In this document: piece by piece, positions 15,801 through 25,463 of the stretch
Layout of the letters: each line of letters starts with the position of its first letter
Numbering within the stretch: position 1 is the first letter of the stretch
DNA from: Caldifarciminota bacterium
GTDB lineage: Bacteria > Hydrothermota > Tepidihabitantia > B3-TA06
Reading direction: 5' to 3'
DNA length: 64,000 nucleotides
Assembly (NCBI GenBank): GCA_016934635.1
Contig: JAFGSK010000072.1
Location: 31,355-95,354, forward strand
Program-made: the position numbers and the translations under genes
Notes under the pieces: generated by a model
The model's input: the letters and a program-made list of their open reading frames with translations, nothing else
What the model was told of the DNA's origin: nothing
The model's database searches: none

Positions 15801-17321
15801 TTAGTCCAGATGTCCCACAACCTTCTCAACCGCATTCAGAATCTCACCCGTCCGGATAACCTCGGCCATGCGGTTGTGGTCAGTGAACAGTGGACGGTCC
15901 TCATCCAGATGCTTAACATGGGAGCGGATAACCTCGTAGGCTGCTTTAGAGACAGGAGAAGACTCCGCATTTCGAAAATCGAACGCCTGGGCCGCTGCTA
16001 TTAGCTCGATACCCAGTACGCCGTAGGCAAAATCTAAAATCTTGCTAGTCTTTATCGCCGTGGTCATCCCCATGGACACGAAGTCCTCCTGGTCCGCTGC
16101 GGCCGGGATGGAGCCGTTGGCCGCCGGATTGGTAAGTACCCGCTGTTCGTTCACGAGCTGGCAGCAAGTGTATTGGGAGATCATGAGTCCGGTAAACATG
16201 CCCCCGCCCTTGGTAAGAAACGCGGGGAGTCCCTGGGAAAGGGCCGGGTTCATCAGCCGGTTAAGGCGACGCTCTGAAAGCACGCACACCGTCGATATCG
16301 CCAATCCCAGGGCCTCCAGTGCGAACGCCAGGGGTGTACCCTGGAAGTTTGCACCGGTCAACACCTCCTCGGAATCCGGGAAGAATAAAGGGTTGTCGCC
16401 CACACCGTTGAGTTCTATTTCAAACATCCTGCGTGCATAGGCCCAGCTGTCCCTCGCCGCACCTGCAACCTGGGGTGCGGATCGCAGGGAGTATGCGTCC
16501 TGAACACGCTTCCCCGCTCGTTCCAGAAGCCTTGAATCCTTCACAATCTTCCGCAGATTCGATGCGACCGCTATCGCTCCGGGATACCCCCTGGCCTGAT
16601 GCAGCCTTTCGTCTAAACACTTTGTGTTTACGTTCAACGCCTCCATGGTCATCGCACATGCGATGTCGTGGTGTTTTAACCAGCGTATCGCCTCGGGAAG
16701 CATCAGCGAACCCCATCCGGATATTACATTGGCCCCGTTAAGGATTGCCAGGCCGTCACGCGCCTCGTAGCTGATTACCGGTATTTGAGCTTTCCTCATG
16801 GCTTCGGCTCCGGGCAGGCGTTCATCCTTGTAAAACGCCTCGCCTTTGCCCATGAGTACGAGCCCTGCCTGGGCCATTGGGGCAAGATCCCCGCATGCAC
16901 CCACCGATCCCCGTTTGCACATCACCGGGTTCACGCCTCGATTGAGCATGGCGGCTAGCGTCTCTACGATAACCGGTCTGCATCCGGAAAGCCCGTTGCA
17001 TAGAACGTTAATGCGGGTGGCCAATGCGGCACGCGCCACCTCCTGGGGCAAGGGTTCCCCGAAGCCTGCGGCGTGCGCGTAGATGAAGTAGCGCTGAAAC
17101 TCGCGGGTTTGCTCGGGCGTCAGTACCACCTCGGAGAAGTCGCCCACGCCTGTCGTAACGCCGTACATCACCTCACCGGCCTCGATCTTGCGCTCGCACA
17201 TGGCGCGGCAGCGCGCGATCCTGTCCCACGCTTCCTGGGCAATCTCTATACTCTCATTATGACGCGCGACGCGCTCAATATCCTCGACAGTCAAATTCTT
17301 TCCGGTAAAAGTGACAGCCAT
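15801..17321 (-). CDS. hutH: histidine ammonia-lyase, with Cys in the MIO-forming triad
   Basis: 506 residues, normal length. It deaminates L-histidine to urocanate and ammonia, first step of histidine degradation. Family sequence is strong throughout: YGVTTGVGDFSEV, GSVGACGDLAPMAQ, NGANVISGWG, NTKCLDERLHQARGYPGA, and QDAYSLRSAPQVAGAARD. The MIO cofactor is normally made from Ala-Ser-Gly; here the triad is A142-C143-G144 (codon TGC, 16895-16893). Cysteine can in principle also give dehydroalanine. The start is ATG 17321, five bases after AAAAGGAG. hutU and hutI are not in the window, but ftcD is 6 kb away. Other MIO lyases (phenylalanine, tyrosine) are possible though less likely. Confidence 0.9.
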   Translation of the reverse strand: MAVTFTGKNLTVEDIERVARHNESIEIAQEAWDRIARCRAMCERKIEAGEVMYGVTTGVGDFSEVVLTPEQTREFQRYFIYAHAAGFGEPLPQEVARAALATRINVLCNGLSGCRPVIVETLAAMLNRGVNPVMCKRGSVGACGDLAPMAQAGLVLMGKGEAFYKDERLPGAEAMRKAQIPVISYEARDGLAILNGANVISGWGSLMLPEAIRWLKHHDIACAMTMEALNVNTKCLDERLHQARGYPGAIAVASNLRKIVKDSRLLERAGKRVQDAYSLRSAPQVAGAARDSWAYARRMFEIELNGVGDNPLFFPDSEEVLTGANFQGTPLAFALEALGLAISTVCVLSERRLNRLMNPALSQGLPAFLTKGGGMFTGLMISQYTCCQLVNEQRVLTNPAANGSIPAAADQEDFVSMGMTTAIKTSKILDFAYGVLGIELIAAAQAFDFRNAESSPVSKAAYEVIRSHVKHLDEDRPLFTDHNRMAEVIRTGEILNAVEKVVGHLD

Positions 17322-17361
17322 CGAACTCCTTTTGGGCTAAAGGGATTTTCGTTTTCCGGAG

Positions 17362-17389
17362 AGCTTACCCGAAAGACAGGCAATGTCAA
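17362..17389 (-). promoter_or_regulatory. promoter of hutH
   Basis: Minus strand: TTGACA (17389-17384), 16 bp, TAAGCT (17367-17362). It is followed by a ~35-nt leader that ends in AAAAGGAG before ATG 17321. Confidence 0.6.
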
Positions 17390-17481
17390 GCGTGCGCAAC
17401 GCTCCTCTTATCGGCAACAGAAAAGGTCGCGGGTGAATTCTTAGGCTTGAAGAATGAATGCCAGTCGTAAAGAACTAATCG

Positions 17482-17509
17482 TTGACTTCAGGATGTTTCT
17501 CCTTATCCT
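17482..17509 (+). promoter_or_regulatory. promoter of the HD/glyQS operon (leaderless type)
   Basis: TTGACT (17482-17487), 16 bp, TATCCT (17504-17509). ATG 17516 is exactly 7 bases on, with no Shine-Dalgarno. Confidence 0.65.
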
Positions 17510-17515
17510 TATCCC

Positions 17516-18067
17516 ATGATTACGAGAGATGAAGCGTTCGAGCTCGTTGAAGAGAAGGTGTCCAACGTCAACCTTCGCAAGCACATGTGGTCGACAGAGG
17601 CGTGCCTTCGGGCACTCGCTTCCCGGTTCTCAGGTGATGCAGACCTCTGGGGTCTTGCAGGTCTGCTTCACGACGTTTCCTACGAGGACGCCGAATCTGC
17701 GGGCGACATGATGCTCCACGCGGAATGGGGTGCAAAGATCACAGAAGAGAAAGGATTGCCCAAAGAGGCGGTTCATGCAATCCGTGCACATGCAGGAGGC
17801 GTAGCGCTCGAATCCGATCTTGACAAGGTGCTTTTCGCTGTAGATCCGTTGACCGGACTTATAGTTGCTGCGGCTCTCATGCATCCGGACAAGCTCGCAG
17901 GTCTTCAGACCAAAAGCGTTCTCAAGCGGTTCAAGGACAAGCGTTTTGCAGCTGGAGCCGACCGGGACCAGATTCGCACCTGCTCGGAATTCGGGATGGA
18001 ATTGGAAGAGTTCGTGTCAATTTGCCTTGAGGCAATGCGCGGTATACGCGATGAGTTGGGTCTTTAG
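17516..18067 (+). CDS. HD-domain hydrolase
   Basis: 183 residues. It has the HD superfamily pattern: first histidine in LRKHMWST, the doublet HD in GLLHDVSYED, then AIRAHAG with another histidine, and a later aspartate in AVDPLTGLI. HD proteins are metal-dependent phosphohydrolases acting on nucleotides or cyclic nucleotides; this short stand-alone type has no defined substrate. Cytoplasmic. It is the first gene of a tightly overlapping operon: its last 17 bases overlap the next start. The transcript is predicted to begin on its ATG. Confidence 0.85.
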   Translation: MITRDEAFELVEEKVSNVNLRKHMWSTEACLRALASRFSGDADLWGLAGLLHDVSYEDAESAGDMMLHAEWGAKITEEKGLPKEAVHAIRAHAGGVALESDLDKVLFAVDPLTGLIVAAALMHPDKLAGLQTKSVLKRFKDKRFAAGADRDQIRTCSEFGMELEEFVSICLEAMRGIRDELGL

Positions 18068-18689
18068 TATACTCGCCTATGCCGCACCTTTATTGTCCTG
18101 GGGTGATTCGTTGTATCTGGACCAGGCACGTTTAGGTTCGGTAAGCCGGGACGAAGGCAAGGTATCCTGGTGTCAGTGCATATTCACGGACATTACCGTC
18201 GCGGTGCTCGAAGATGAATCCGGATACTCCCTGGGCTTGCGGCCCGTACCTCTGGCTGAGCAGAGACCCATAGAGACTTTCCTGGAAGGAGCAGCCGTTC
18301 AGGAAAGACCCAATACAACTGCGCAGGGGACTTCAGGGTACTGGCTTCGTGGCCTGCTTTACGACGCTTCGCTTTACGCCGGTCCTTGGGATGAGATAGA
18401 CGTGATTCTGGGCAGGCTTTCGCCCACTAATTACGTTAAGGTTACAGAGACTTCCTCGGGTGGAACCGAAGCCGTGTACGGTACCTTGTATCTAGGCTCA
18501 GCTCCTGCTTTCCGAAGTGAAGCGGGAACCTATCAACTCAGTGCGCCTTCCTTGACAGATGGGGCAAATGAACTCCTGTTAGATATATCAGGAAACGATA
18601 CCACCGTTTTGGAGACCCAGGGCGTAAAAGGCATCCTGTACCTGCAGGCCGGATTTCCCCTTTTCTTTTTCTTTTTCGATTGCGGCTGA
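18051..18689 (+). CDS. small secreted protein, twin paralogue 1
   Basis: 212 residues from ATG 18051; a longer frame back to 17865 lies inside the HD gene and is rejected. A signal peptide (1-16) begins MSWVFSILAYAAPLL. The mature part starts [13 protein letters not shown], almost the same as the next gene, and both carry YAGPWDEIDVILGRLSPT / [18 protein letters not shown] and an RSEAGTYQLSAPSL / [14 protein letters not shown] stretch. It is a tandem duplication. I do not recognise the family. The product is probably periplasmic. The stop and the next start form ATGA. Confidence 0.75.
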   Translation: MSWVFSILAYAAPLLSWGDSLYLDQARLGSVSRDEGKVSWCQCIFTDITVAVLEDESGYSLGLRPVPLAEQRPIETFLEGAAVQERPNTTAQGTSGYWLRGLLYDASLYAGPWDEIDVILGRLSPTNYVKVTETSSGGTEAVYGTLYLGSAPAFRSEAGTYQLSAPSLTDGANELLLDISGNDTTVLETQGVKGILYLQAGFPLFFFFFDCG

Positions 18690-19327
18690 TGAGTTGGGTA
18701 CTGGGCATAATCCTTTTTTCAGGTCCTATCTTTACCTGGGGAGACTCGCTTTACCTTGATTTGCCCAGATTGGGTAAGGTTGCTGATTTCTCATCAAACG
18801 GGCGCAGTTATCACTGGGTGTATAACGATGTGGTTATATACGAACTCAACAGCGAGTGGCGCTGGTGCATTGGTATAAAGCAGATACAGCCGGATATGCA
18901 ATCGAAGATAGCCGAAATCACCGACAGTTTATACGTCGATTCTGTAGAGTCGGCGGAGCTTGAGGAATTGACGCGTTACTGGATCGACGAACATTTTTTC
19001 GAAACCCGGTACTATCAAGGACCGTGGAAGTCGATCGATAACCTGCTTTCGAGGCTTACGCCATCCTACACGTTTGACGTGAGGGACGAGCCGATGGGCA
19101 CAGGGATGGTTGCGGTTCACGGCATGTTATGCGGCGAGGGCATGAGTTTTCGTTCTGTGTCGGGAACTTACGAGACACAAACGCCATCACTCTCAGCTGA
19201 TGTTACAGAATACCTGGAGACCTTGGCTCAAAAGCGATCTGTATTGATGGATGATCTCGATGTGGATGGCATCCTGTGTATAAAGGATAATGTCCCCATG
19301 CTTTTCTACGTTCTAGAGGGTAGTTGA
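18689..19327 (+). CDS. small secreted protein, twin paralogue 2
   Basis: 212 residues, the same length as its neighbour. ATG 18689 overlaps the preceding TGA. The signal peptide begins [15 protein letters not shown], and mature protein [15 protein letters not shown]. Conserved blocks shared with paralogue 1 are the GPW...I..LLSRLTP region and the final [16 protein letters not shown] / VKGILYLQAGFPLFFF strand. Divergence elsewhere is high, so the duplication is old. The stop overlaps the glyQ ATG by one base (TGATG), so translation is coupled to a housekeeping gene. Function unknown. Confidence 0.75.
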   Translation: MSWVLGIILFSGPIFTWGDSLYLDLPRLGKVADFSSNGRSYHWVYNDVVIYELNSEWRWCIGIKQIQPDMQSKIAEITDSLYVDSVESAELEELTRYWIDEHFFETRYYQGPWKSIDNLLSRLTPSYTFDVRDEPMGTGMVAVHGMLCGEGMSFRSVSGTYETQTPSLSADVTEYLETLAQKRSVLMDDLDVDGILCIKDNVPMLFYVLEGS

Positions 19328-20220
19328 TGGGCAACAAGTTTAGTTTCCAGGACATAATCCGCAGGCTGCAGGACTACTGGATTTCAAAAGGCTGTGTGCT
19401 TATGCAGCCCTACTCATCAGAGGTAGGGGCAGGGACATTCAATCCAGCCACTTTTCTTCGGGTACTCGACGAGCGGCCCTGGCGGTGCGTGTACGTTGAA
19501 CCCTCGAAGCGTCCCCGTGACGGGCGTTACGGCGAGAATCCGTTGCGGGTTTACCAGCACTGGCAGCTTCAAGTGATCCTCAAGCCTGCTCCGGATAATG
19601 CACAGGAGCTTTATCTGGACAGCCTCAGATCGTTGGGAATACCTCTTGAGCGCCACGATGTTCGCTTTACCGAGGACGACTGGGAATCACCCACCCTGGG
19701 TGCGTGGGGTCTTGGTTGGCAGGTGGAGATGGACGGCATCGAGATAACCCAGTTTACTTATTTCCAGCAGGTGGGCGGGCTCGATCTTCCCGTTATACCG
19801 GTAGAGTATACCTACGGTCTTGCGCGCATCGCCATGTTTCTTCAAGGAGTGGAAGCGATTCCTGACATCAAGTGGGGAGAGGTGGACGGTGAGGATTTGA
19901 CTTGGGGCGACGTTTTCCTGCAAAACGAACGCGACTTCTCGGCCTACTCGCTAAAGGAAGCGGACACGGGTTTCTTAAGACAGGCGTTCGAGCACTACGA
20001 GAAAGACTGTCTCCGGCTGGTGAAGAAAGGTTTGGTGATGCCCGCCTACGATGCGGTGATAAAGTGCTCGCATTACTTCAATCTACTCGACGCTCGCGGT
20101 GCGATTTCCGTAACCGAACGTGCCGCTACTATCCTGCGGGTGCGCAAGCTTGCGATGGCGGTAGCAAAGCTCTATCGGTTCGGGCCTGACGCCGATGAAG
20201 GAGGCGCGAAGGATGAGTGA
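19327..20220 (+). CDS. glyQ: glycyl-tRNA synthetase alpha subunit
   Basis: 297 residues from ATG 19327 (a TTG one codon earlier is less likely). It is the catalytic subunit of the bacterial alpha2beta2 glycyl-tRNA synthetase, a class II enzyme. The sequence is highly conserved: [56 protein letters not shown], and [14 protein letters not shown]. Length is as expected. glyS follows with an 8-base overlap. Confidence 0.98.
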   Translation: MGNKFSFQDIIRRLQDYWISKGCVLMQPYSSEVGAGTFNPATFLRVLDERPWRCVYVEPSKRPRDGRYGENPLRVYQHWQLQVILKPAPDNAQELYLDSLRSLGIPLERHDVRFTEDDWESPTLGAWGLGWQVEMDGIEITQFTYFQQVGGLDLPVIPVEYTYGLARIAMFLQGVEAIPDIKWGEVDGEDLTWGDVFLQNERDFSAYSLKEADTGFLRQAFEHYEKDCLRLVKKGLVMPAYDAVIKCSHYFNLLDARGAISVTERAATILRVRKLAMAVAKLYRFGPDADEGGAKDE

Positions 20221-22264
20221 AACTCGCACCTTTCTACTTGAGATAGGCACCGAGGAGATTCCGGCGGCGTATTTGGAACCGGGAGTCGATGGACTATCCC
20301 TGGGGATTAAAGGTATCCTCAAATCGCAAGGTGTTGTGTTTGATGAAGTAAGGTCGTGTTTCACTCCGCGCCGTTTGACTCTTTTTATTTCGGAAGTTGC
20401 TGTTAGAAGCGAGGAGAAGCTAGGGGAACGTCAGGGTCCTCCGACCAAGGTCGCAAAAGATGACAAGGGTAGCTGGACGGTTCAGGCTAAGAGATTCGCA
20501 GAAAGCCAGGGAGTAGGAGAGTCAGACTTGTTCATCAAAGAAAATGACAAGGGTAGCTACGTGGCTGTTAAGGTTAAAACCGGCGGTGAGGAGACCCGTA
20601 ACATCTTCGTCCTGAGATTACCTGAGTTATTAGTTAAGATACCGTTTACCAGGAACATGAAGTGGCCTCAATCAAATAAAACAGACTTCGCTCGCCCTAT
20701 TCGCTGGATTTGCTGTTTGTTTGGAGATGAGGTTGTGGAGTTCGAGTACGCGGGCCTTAAATCCTCAAATCTCTCCTATGGACACCGATTCGCACATCCG
20801 GAAGCTATCACTGTCAATAACCCTAAGGAGTACGTCGATAAGCTCCGGAAAGTCATGGTGATCGTTGATCCGGCAGAGCGCCGTAAGCTCATCGTTGCCG
20901 AATTAAGAAAATCGGCAAAGTCTCTCGGAGGCATCCTTGTTGAAGACGGCGATCTAGTAGATGAAGTCACCAACCTCGTGGAATACCCGAACGTCCTTTG
21001 CTGCGATCTTGGCGGGTTCATGGATTTGCCGCGAGAGGTTCTTCAGACCGCCTTGGCCAAACACCAGCGAGCGTTCGTAGTCGAGAAAGGCGGCAAGCTC
21101 GTCCCGCACTTCCTGGTGGTAACCAACTCACCGAAACTCGACCCCGACCTTGCAAAACCATGGTTCGAACGGATGGCCATATCACGGCTCGAGGACGCCG
21201 ACTTCTTCATCAAAGAGGATTTAGACAAGGGGCTTAAGCCCCTTATCCGGGAAGAGGCGCGGGTGGAGTGGATAAAGGGCATCGGCACCCTGGCGGATAA
21301 GACTACATGGTTGACCGAGCTGGGTCTTTTTCTCGGTAAGGGTATCAAAGGTTTCGATACAAAGACCTGCGAGCGAGCCGCGCATCTGGCCAAGGCCGAC
21401 CTCTTAACGAACCTCGTGCGCGAGAAGGAGTTCACTTCACTTCAAGGTATAGCAGGCGGTATATATTCCCAAAAGTTAGGCGAATCAGAGGCTATCTGCT
21501 CCGCAATTGCCGACCAGTACTCCGATACCCCTCGATCAGTTGAGGGAGCTGTACTCGGAATAGCAGACAGGTTCCTAAATATCTCCGCCACCTTCGTCGC
21601 GGGTAAGCCGCCCAAGGGTTCCTCCGACCCATTTGCCCTGCGCAGACAGGCGACGGCAATCATGAAGATACTTACCGACCAGAGGATTCACATCACTATA
21701 ACTTCGGCGGTTGAGAAGGTGCTGGGGTTGTTCGGGAAAGAAGAAAAGGGGCAGATTGCCGATTTCCTGCGCGATCGGGAAGTACTTTTCTTCAAGGATA
21801 AAGGCTTTTCATTTGATTGGGTTGATGCGGTTGCAGCCGTTGCCGCAGACGATCCTTACGATGCATACTTGCGCCTTTCCGCCTTTGCCGAACTTGACAA
21901 GGGCGAGGAGTTCAGGCTGGTTGCGGTCGGTCAGAAACGAGTGGCGAATATCACCACCCGTAACACACATACTTCACAACCGGATACATCCTTGTTTCAA
22001 CAGCTTGAAGAGAAGGTTCTTTGGAGAGAGGCAGAGCGCATCAAGCCTGAAGTCCAGTCCGCAGTAAAATCTAAGAACTACAAGAGAGCTTTGGAATGTC
22101 TCTTGTCCATACGTCCGGCAATTGATAAGTTTTTTGATGAGGTTTTCGTTATGGTTGAGGATGAAAGGATCAGAGAAAATCGGCTAAATCTTCTCTCGTC
22201 AGTTAAAGAGGAATTCCTCAAGGTGGCCGATTTCTCGCAAATTCTGGTCGAGGGCGGTCCCTGA
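20213..22264 (+). CDS. glyS: glycyl-tRNA synthetase beta subunit
   Basis: 683 residues from ATG 20213, which has AAGGAGG eight bases upstream; the in-frame ATG 20195 would place that ribosome site inside the gene. Landmarks are [61 protein letters not shown] and, near the middle, [18 protein letters not shown], followed by an HD-like and anticodon-binding C-terminal region ([18 protein letters not shown]). This subunit binds tRNA. It is near the usual 690 residues. It is the last gene of the 17.5-22.3 kb operon. Confidence 0.97.
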   Translation: MSETRTFLLEIGTEEIPAAYLEPGVDGLSLGIKGILKSQGVVFDEVRSCFTPRRLTLFISEVAVRSEEKLGERQGPPTKVAKDDKGSWTVQAKRFAESQGVGESDLFIKENDKGSYVAVKVKTGGEETRNIFVLRLPELLVKIPFTRNMKWPQSNKTDFARPIRWICCLFGDEVVEFEYAGLKSSNLSYGHRFAHPEAITVNNPKEYVDKLRKVMVIVDPAERRKLIVAELRKSAKSLGGILVEDGDLVDEVTNLVEYPNVLCCDLGGFMDLPREVLQTALAKHQRAFVVEKGGKLVPHFLVVTNSPKLDPDLAKPWFERMAISRLEDADFFIKEDLDKGLKPLIREEARVEWIKGIGTLADKTTWLTELGLFLGKGIKGFDTKTCERAAHLAKADLLTNLVREKEFTSLQGIAGGIYSQKLGESEAICSAIADQYSDTPRSVEGAVLGIADRFLNISATFVAGKPPKGSSDPFALRRQATAIMKILTDQRIHITITSAVEKVLGLFGKEEKGQIADFLRDREVLFFKDKGFSFDWVDAVAAVAADDPYDAYLRLSAFAELDKGEEFRLVAVGQKRVANITTRNTHTSQPDTSLFQQLEEKVLWREAERIKPEVQSAVKSKNYKRALECLLSIRPAIDKFFDEVFVMVEDERIRENRLNLLSSVKEEFLKVADFSQILVEGGP

Positions 22265-22374
22265 ATCCGAATCATCCCTTTGAAAAAATCTGTTACGTAG
22301 CCGACACTCAACCCCCTTCACTCATATCACAGGCTACTCTTTAGCCTGATTACCCGCCTTTACGTAAGTTTATC

Positions 22375-23349
22375 CTAAATTCCGGTAGGTTGCTTCCAGG
22401 GACCGTTACGGTTGAAGAATTTGTTCTTGACCAGTGTATAGGCCTTAGTATCCTCTCCTTCAAAGGCGCGCAGCATTATGTTCTCACCCTTGGGCCAATC
22501 CGTGTCAACTTCCGAATAGGTCAACCACTTGCCGTCCGGGGATATGTGTGGGGAGTTGTAGGAATTTACATTGTCAATAAGTATGGTTTTGACATCTGAA
22601 CCGTCCTCAGCATTCATAACATAGATACTGTTACGCCGTTTGTCGCCTGCATTTTCGGTATCCCCGCGGTTTGATGAGAATATTATACGTTGGGCATCAG
22701 GAGTCCACTTAGGAAACCGGCTGTTAGAGAACTGTACATCAGTCAATTGCTTGGTTTCCTTGCTTTCTATGTAATAGACGAAGATCTGGTAAAAACCAGA
22801 AACGGATTTTGCGAAAGCGATTCTCGTACCGTCCGGTGACCAACTTAGATCGAGTTCGGATTCCGGGGTTTTGGTCAGGCGCTCTTCACTCCCGGTCGCC
22901 AAATCGATGAAGTAGATTTCCCGTTGAGGTCTGTCGTCTGGGTCTTTTGTCGGACGTTCAGAGGAGAAGGCTACGAACCTGCCGTTTGGACTGAAGGTCG
23001 GGTAACCGTCGAAGTAATCGTTGTTGGTCAACCTTGTTTCTTTCCTCTCGACGAAATCATAGATGTAGACTTCGTAGTCACGAGCTGCTTCACGGTTACT
23101 GGCGTACGCGATCATGTCTTCGGTAGACCAGTCTATCCAGACGTTTTCCACGTTGTTGCCGGATGTATTTGTGATTCTGACCGTATCTTTAGAGGGTAGT
23201 TTGAGTACAAAAATGTCATGGGCACCGTCGTTATCAACAGGAGATATGAAGGCAATTTCACCGGTAAGGCCTTCTGGTAAACCTGGACCGCATCCTGCGA
23301 TGAATGCCGTCATCACGATTAATAGTACAGGTGTAAGGATTCGTTTCAT
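22375..23349 (-). CDS. TolB-like beta-propeller lipoprotein
   Basis: 324 residues. The signal ends in a lipobox (FIAGC, C20). The mature protein carries WD40-like/PD40 repeats with the TolB pattern: YPTFSPNGRFVAFSSERP, LDLSWSPDGTRIAFAKS, FPKWTPDAQRIIFSSNRG, SPHISPDGKWLTYSE. These make one propeller of about six blades. TolB homologues bind partners in the periplasm at the Tol-Pal complex, but stand-alone members of this type have varied roles. ATG 23349 has GGAGG four bases before it. Confidence 0.87.
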   Translation of the reverse strand: MKRILTPVLLIVMTAFIAGCGPGLPEGLTGEIAFISPVDNDGAHDIFVLKLPSKDTVRITNTSGNNVENVWIDWSTEDMIAYASNREAARDYEVYIYDFVERKETRLTNNDYFDGYPTFSPNGRFVAFSSERPTKDPDDRPQREIYFIDLATGSEERLTKTPESELDLSWSPDGTRIAFAKSVSGFYQIFVYYIESKETKQLTDVQFSNSRFPKWTPDAQRIIFSSNRGDTENAGDKRRNSIYVMNAEDGSDVKTILIDNVNSYNSPHISPDGKWLTYSEVDTDWPKGENIMLRAFEGEDTKAYTLVKNKFFNRNGPWKQPTGI

Positions 23350-23372
23350 CTCGCCTCCATTCTATTTTATTG

Positions 23373-23400
23373 ACTATATACCATACTTCGGGTTTGTCAA
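23373..23400 (-). promoter_or_regulatory. promoter of the TolB-like lipoprotein gene
   Basis: Minus strand: TTGACA (23400-23395), 16 bp, TATAGT (23378-23373). The -35 box sits 5 bp from the ftcD stop. Confidence 0.7.
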
Positions 23401-23404
23401 GTCC

Positions 23405-25102
23405 CTATTCAATTAACTGAAGTCCTTTTTCAAGGAAAGCATGTACGGTGGCCGTAACTTCATCAACTGTTTGGTTGATCTTTTCAAGTAATTTGGTTGA
23501 TTCCTTCAGAATTGCTTTAGCTTTCTTCTTATCGCTAAGACCGGGAATGTTTATCATTACGTTATCAGCAGCGCCCTCGGCAGCGGCCCGGGCCTGCGCA
23601 GCCGCAGTTGATATGTCCGATATAGAATTCTTGTTTCCCTTTACCGCAGTTATCCTGGCAAGTTCGAGAACCTTCACCATATTTTTAACAACCGATAAAG
23701 GTACCTCGATCGCGTTCAAGGTTGCTATCTCCAGGGCTTCTGCTTTGGCAGCTTTCTCCTCGTCTGTCTTGGCCTTGATTCGGTTGGCTTCCATGAGAGT
23801 GTTGAATGCGTCTGTGTCGCGGTCAATAGTCCTTTTGAGTTCGTCCTTCAGCACCTGTGCTTCTATGGCTACCCTCTCCATCTCCTTCCATGCATCTTCG
23901 TAACCCTTTTTACCGTGTGTCAGATTAGCTACCATTGATACAAGGGCAGCCGCCTGCGCTCCTGAGACAGCAGCTGCAGACCCGCCTCCAGGGGCAGGCG
24001 AATCCGTTGACAACTCGTCGAAGTAATCGGCAAGCTTCATACCCTCCAGCCATCCTTCCTTTGCCACGAACGACTCGACTATCTTCTCTTCCGGTTTGAA
24101 CTGGTATAGATCGTCCAGACCAAGGGAAAGCACCGCGATGTGGATCAACTCCGATTCAGGGACTCCGGTGGAGCGTCCCATCTTCGCAAGATAATATCTA
24201 CCTGCATCGAGCATAGCCTGTTTTGGTATAAGTCCTACCAGTTCTGAGCCTGTAACCCTTGCACCTCGCTTCTCCGCTTGCTTTACACACTCGTCGAAAA
24301 CCACATGGACGGGTGTAATCTTATAGTTCGTGAAGTTTATGGATATCTGTGCACGTCCGTACTCTTCTATTACCCAACCCACGGCCTTGACGTGTTCGAA
24401 CAAGCCGGGTTCCTTTAACGGCTTTCCGTTCTCGTCCCTGACGATATCTCCATTCTCATCCCGCTTCGCGCGGCCCGAATCGCGGATGTCGAGCGCTATG
24501 TCGTGTGCTATCTTGCGATCGCGAGTATTCAAGTTGATGTTGTATGCTATCAAAAACTCCCTCGCACCCACAGCCACAGCTCCGGATTTGGCGTTGAACT
24601 CGGCCGGACCGAAATCCGGTTTCCAGTAATCTTTATCTTTTCCCTTGAACCTGTCCGCAAGACCTTCGTATTCCCCCTTGCGTGCATTGGCAAGGTTGCG
24701 GAAATCCGGCTTGGAGGCCGCTTCTTCGTATAAATATACGGGAATCCCCAATGCATCCCCGATCCTTGCCCCAACCCTCCGTGCTATCTCGGAACAGTCA
24801 TCCATAGTTACACCTGACACCGGAACGAACGGACACACGTCGGCGGCTCCCATTCGCGGGTGCGCGCCTTTGTGAGTCCGCATGTCTATCACCTCGGCCG
24901 CCTTTTTTACAAGCTGGAACGCTGCCTCGGCAACGCCTTCAGGATCGCCGATGAAGGTAATAACCGTCCTGTTGGTCGCCTCACCCGGGTCCACGTCGAG
25001 GAGTTTTACTCCCTTAACCTTCTCGATTACTGAAGTAACTGCATCAATCTTGGTCTTATCCCTTCCTTCAGAGATATTAGGAACGCATTCGACAATCTTC
25101 AT
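23405..25102 (-). CDS. ftcD: bifunctional glutamate formiminotransferase / formiminotetrahydrofolate cyclodeaminase
   Basis: 565 residues from ATG 25102, four bases after AAGGAGG; the frame is open 18 codons further but that part covers the promoter. N-terminal formiminotransferase (1-~300): ECVPNISEGRD, DVDPGEATNRTVITF, HKGAHPRMGAADVCPFVP. C-terminal cyclodeaminase (~370-560): DSPAPGGGSAAAVSGAQAAAL, then a helical bundle ending in EKGLQLIE. It transfers the formimino group of formiminoglutamate to THF and then deaminates it to methenyl-THF, last step of one histidine-degradation route and a source of one-carbon units. Together with hutH it indicates histidine catabolism. Confidence 0.95.
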   Translation of the reverse strand: MKIVECVPNISEGRDKTKIDAVTSVIEKVKGVKLLDVDPGEATNRTVITFIGDPEGVAEAAFQLVKKAAEVIDMRTHKGAHPRMGAADVCPFVPVSGVTMDDCSEIARRVGARIGDALGIPVYLYEEAASKPDFRNLANARKGEYEGLADRFKGKDKDYWKPDFGPAEFNAKSGAVAVGAREFLIAYNINLNTRDRKIAHDIALDIRDSGRAKRDENGDIVRDENGKPLKEPGLFEHVKAVGWVIEEYGRAQISINFTNYKITPVHVVFDECVKQAEKRGARVTGSELVGLIPKQAMLDAGRYYLAKMGRSTGVPESELIHIAVLSLGLDDLYQFKPEEKIVESFVAKEGWLEGMKLADYFDELSTDSPAPGGGSAAAVSGAQAAALVSMVANLTHGKKGYEDAWKEMERVAIEAQVLKDELKRTIDRDTDAFNTLMEANRIKAKTDEEKAAKAEALEIATLNAIEVPLSVVKNMVKVLELARITAVKGNKNSISDISTAAAQARAAAEGAADNVMINIPGLSDKKKAKAILKESTKLLEKINQTVDEVTATVHAFLEKGLQLIE

Positions 25103-25128
25103 CAAGCCTCCTTGGGGATTTTGAATTG

Positions 25129-25156
25129 ATTCTACTGAGGGGATTAATGAAGTCAA
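25129..25156 (-). promoter_or_regulatory. promoter of ftcD
   Basis: Minus strand: TTGACT (25156-25151), 16 bp, TAGAAT (25134-25129), then a leader ending CCCCAAGGAGGCTTG before the ATG. The same promoter and leader elements precede the PEBP gene at 26042. Confidence 0.7.
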
Positions 25157-25463
25157 CCGAAAAGGAATGAAAAACCACAGATTTCACAGATTAACACAGA
25201 TTGCGAGCATTTTTTGTTCCGGTAAGCTTCGAAATTAAATAGCTTATCTCTATGGACCTATGTAGACATTCTATCTCGTTGAATCTTTGAATATTAATCA
25301 ACATCCTCTCCTGGTGGGTGAAATCGCCAAGAAGCGACGTGTGAAGTGAAGTCAACCGGTTTAGCTATCCACACATGAGAACTCCTACAGTCGTTCTCGC
25401 AAGCGTCGCAGATTAGCGCGGATTCTTACCCCTTTCTCTCGACTCCTTCGGCGTAGTGCAGGT
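25157..25463. other. intergenic region, 307 bp
   Basis: No gene seen. It contains a CACAGATT-rich direct repeat (25174-25202: CACAGATTTCACAGATT and ACACAGATT) and a degenerate GCAGATTAGCGCGGATT at 25408. Both words recur elsewhere between genes in this window. Confidence 0.5.

Noticed and set aside
17865..18050. N-terminal extension of the first twin secreted protein
   Set aside because: It lies entirely inside the HD gene, and the signal peptide begins exactly at ATG 18051.
22265..22374. Intrinsic terminator between glyS and the TolB-like gene
   Set aside because: No stem followed by a T-run could be found by eye in this 110-bp convergent gap.
15801..25102. Complete hut operon
   Set aside because: Only hutH and ftcD are present, on separate transcripts 6 kb apart; no hutU or hutI in the window.
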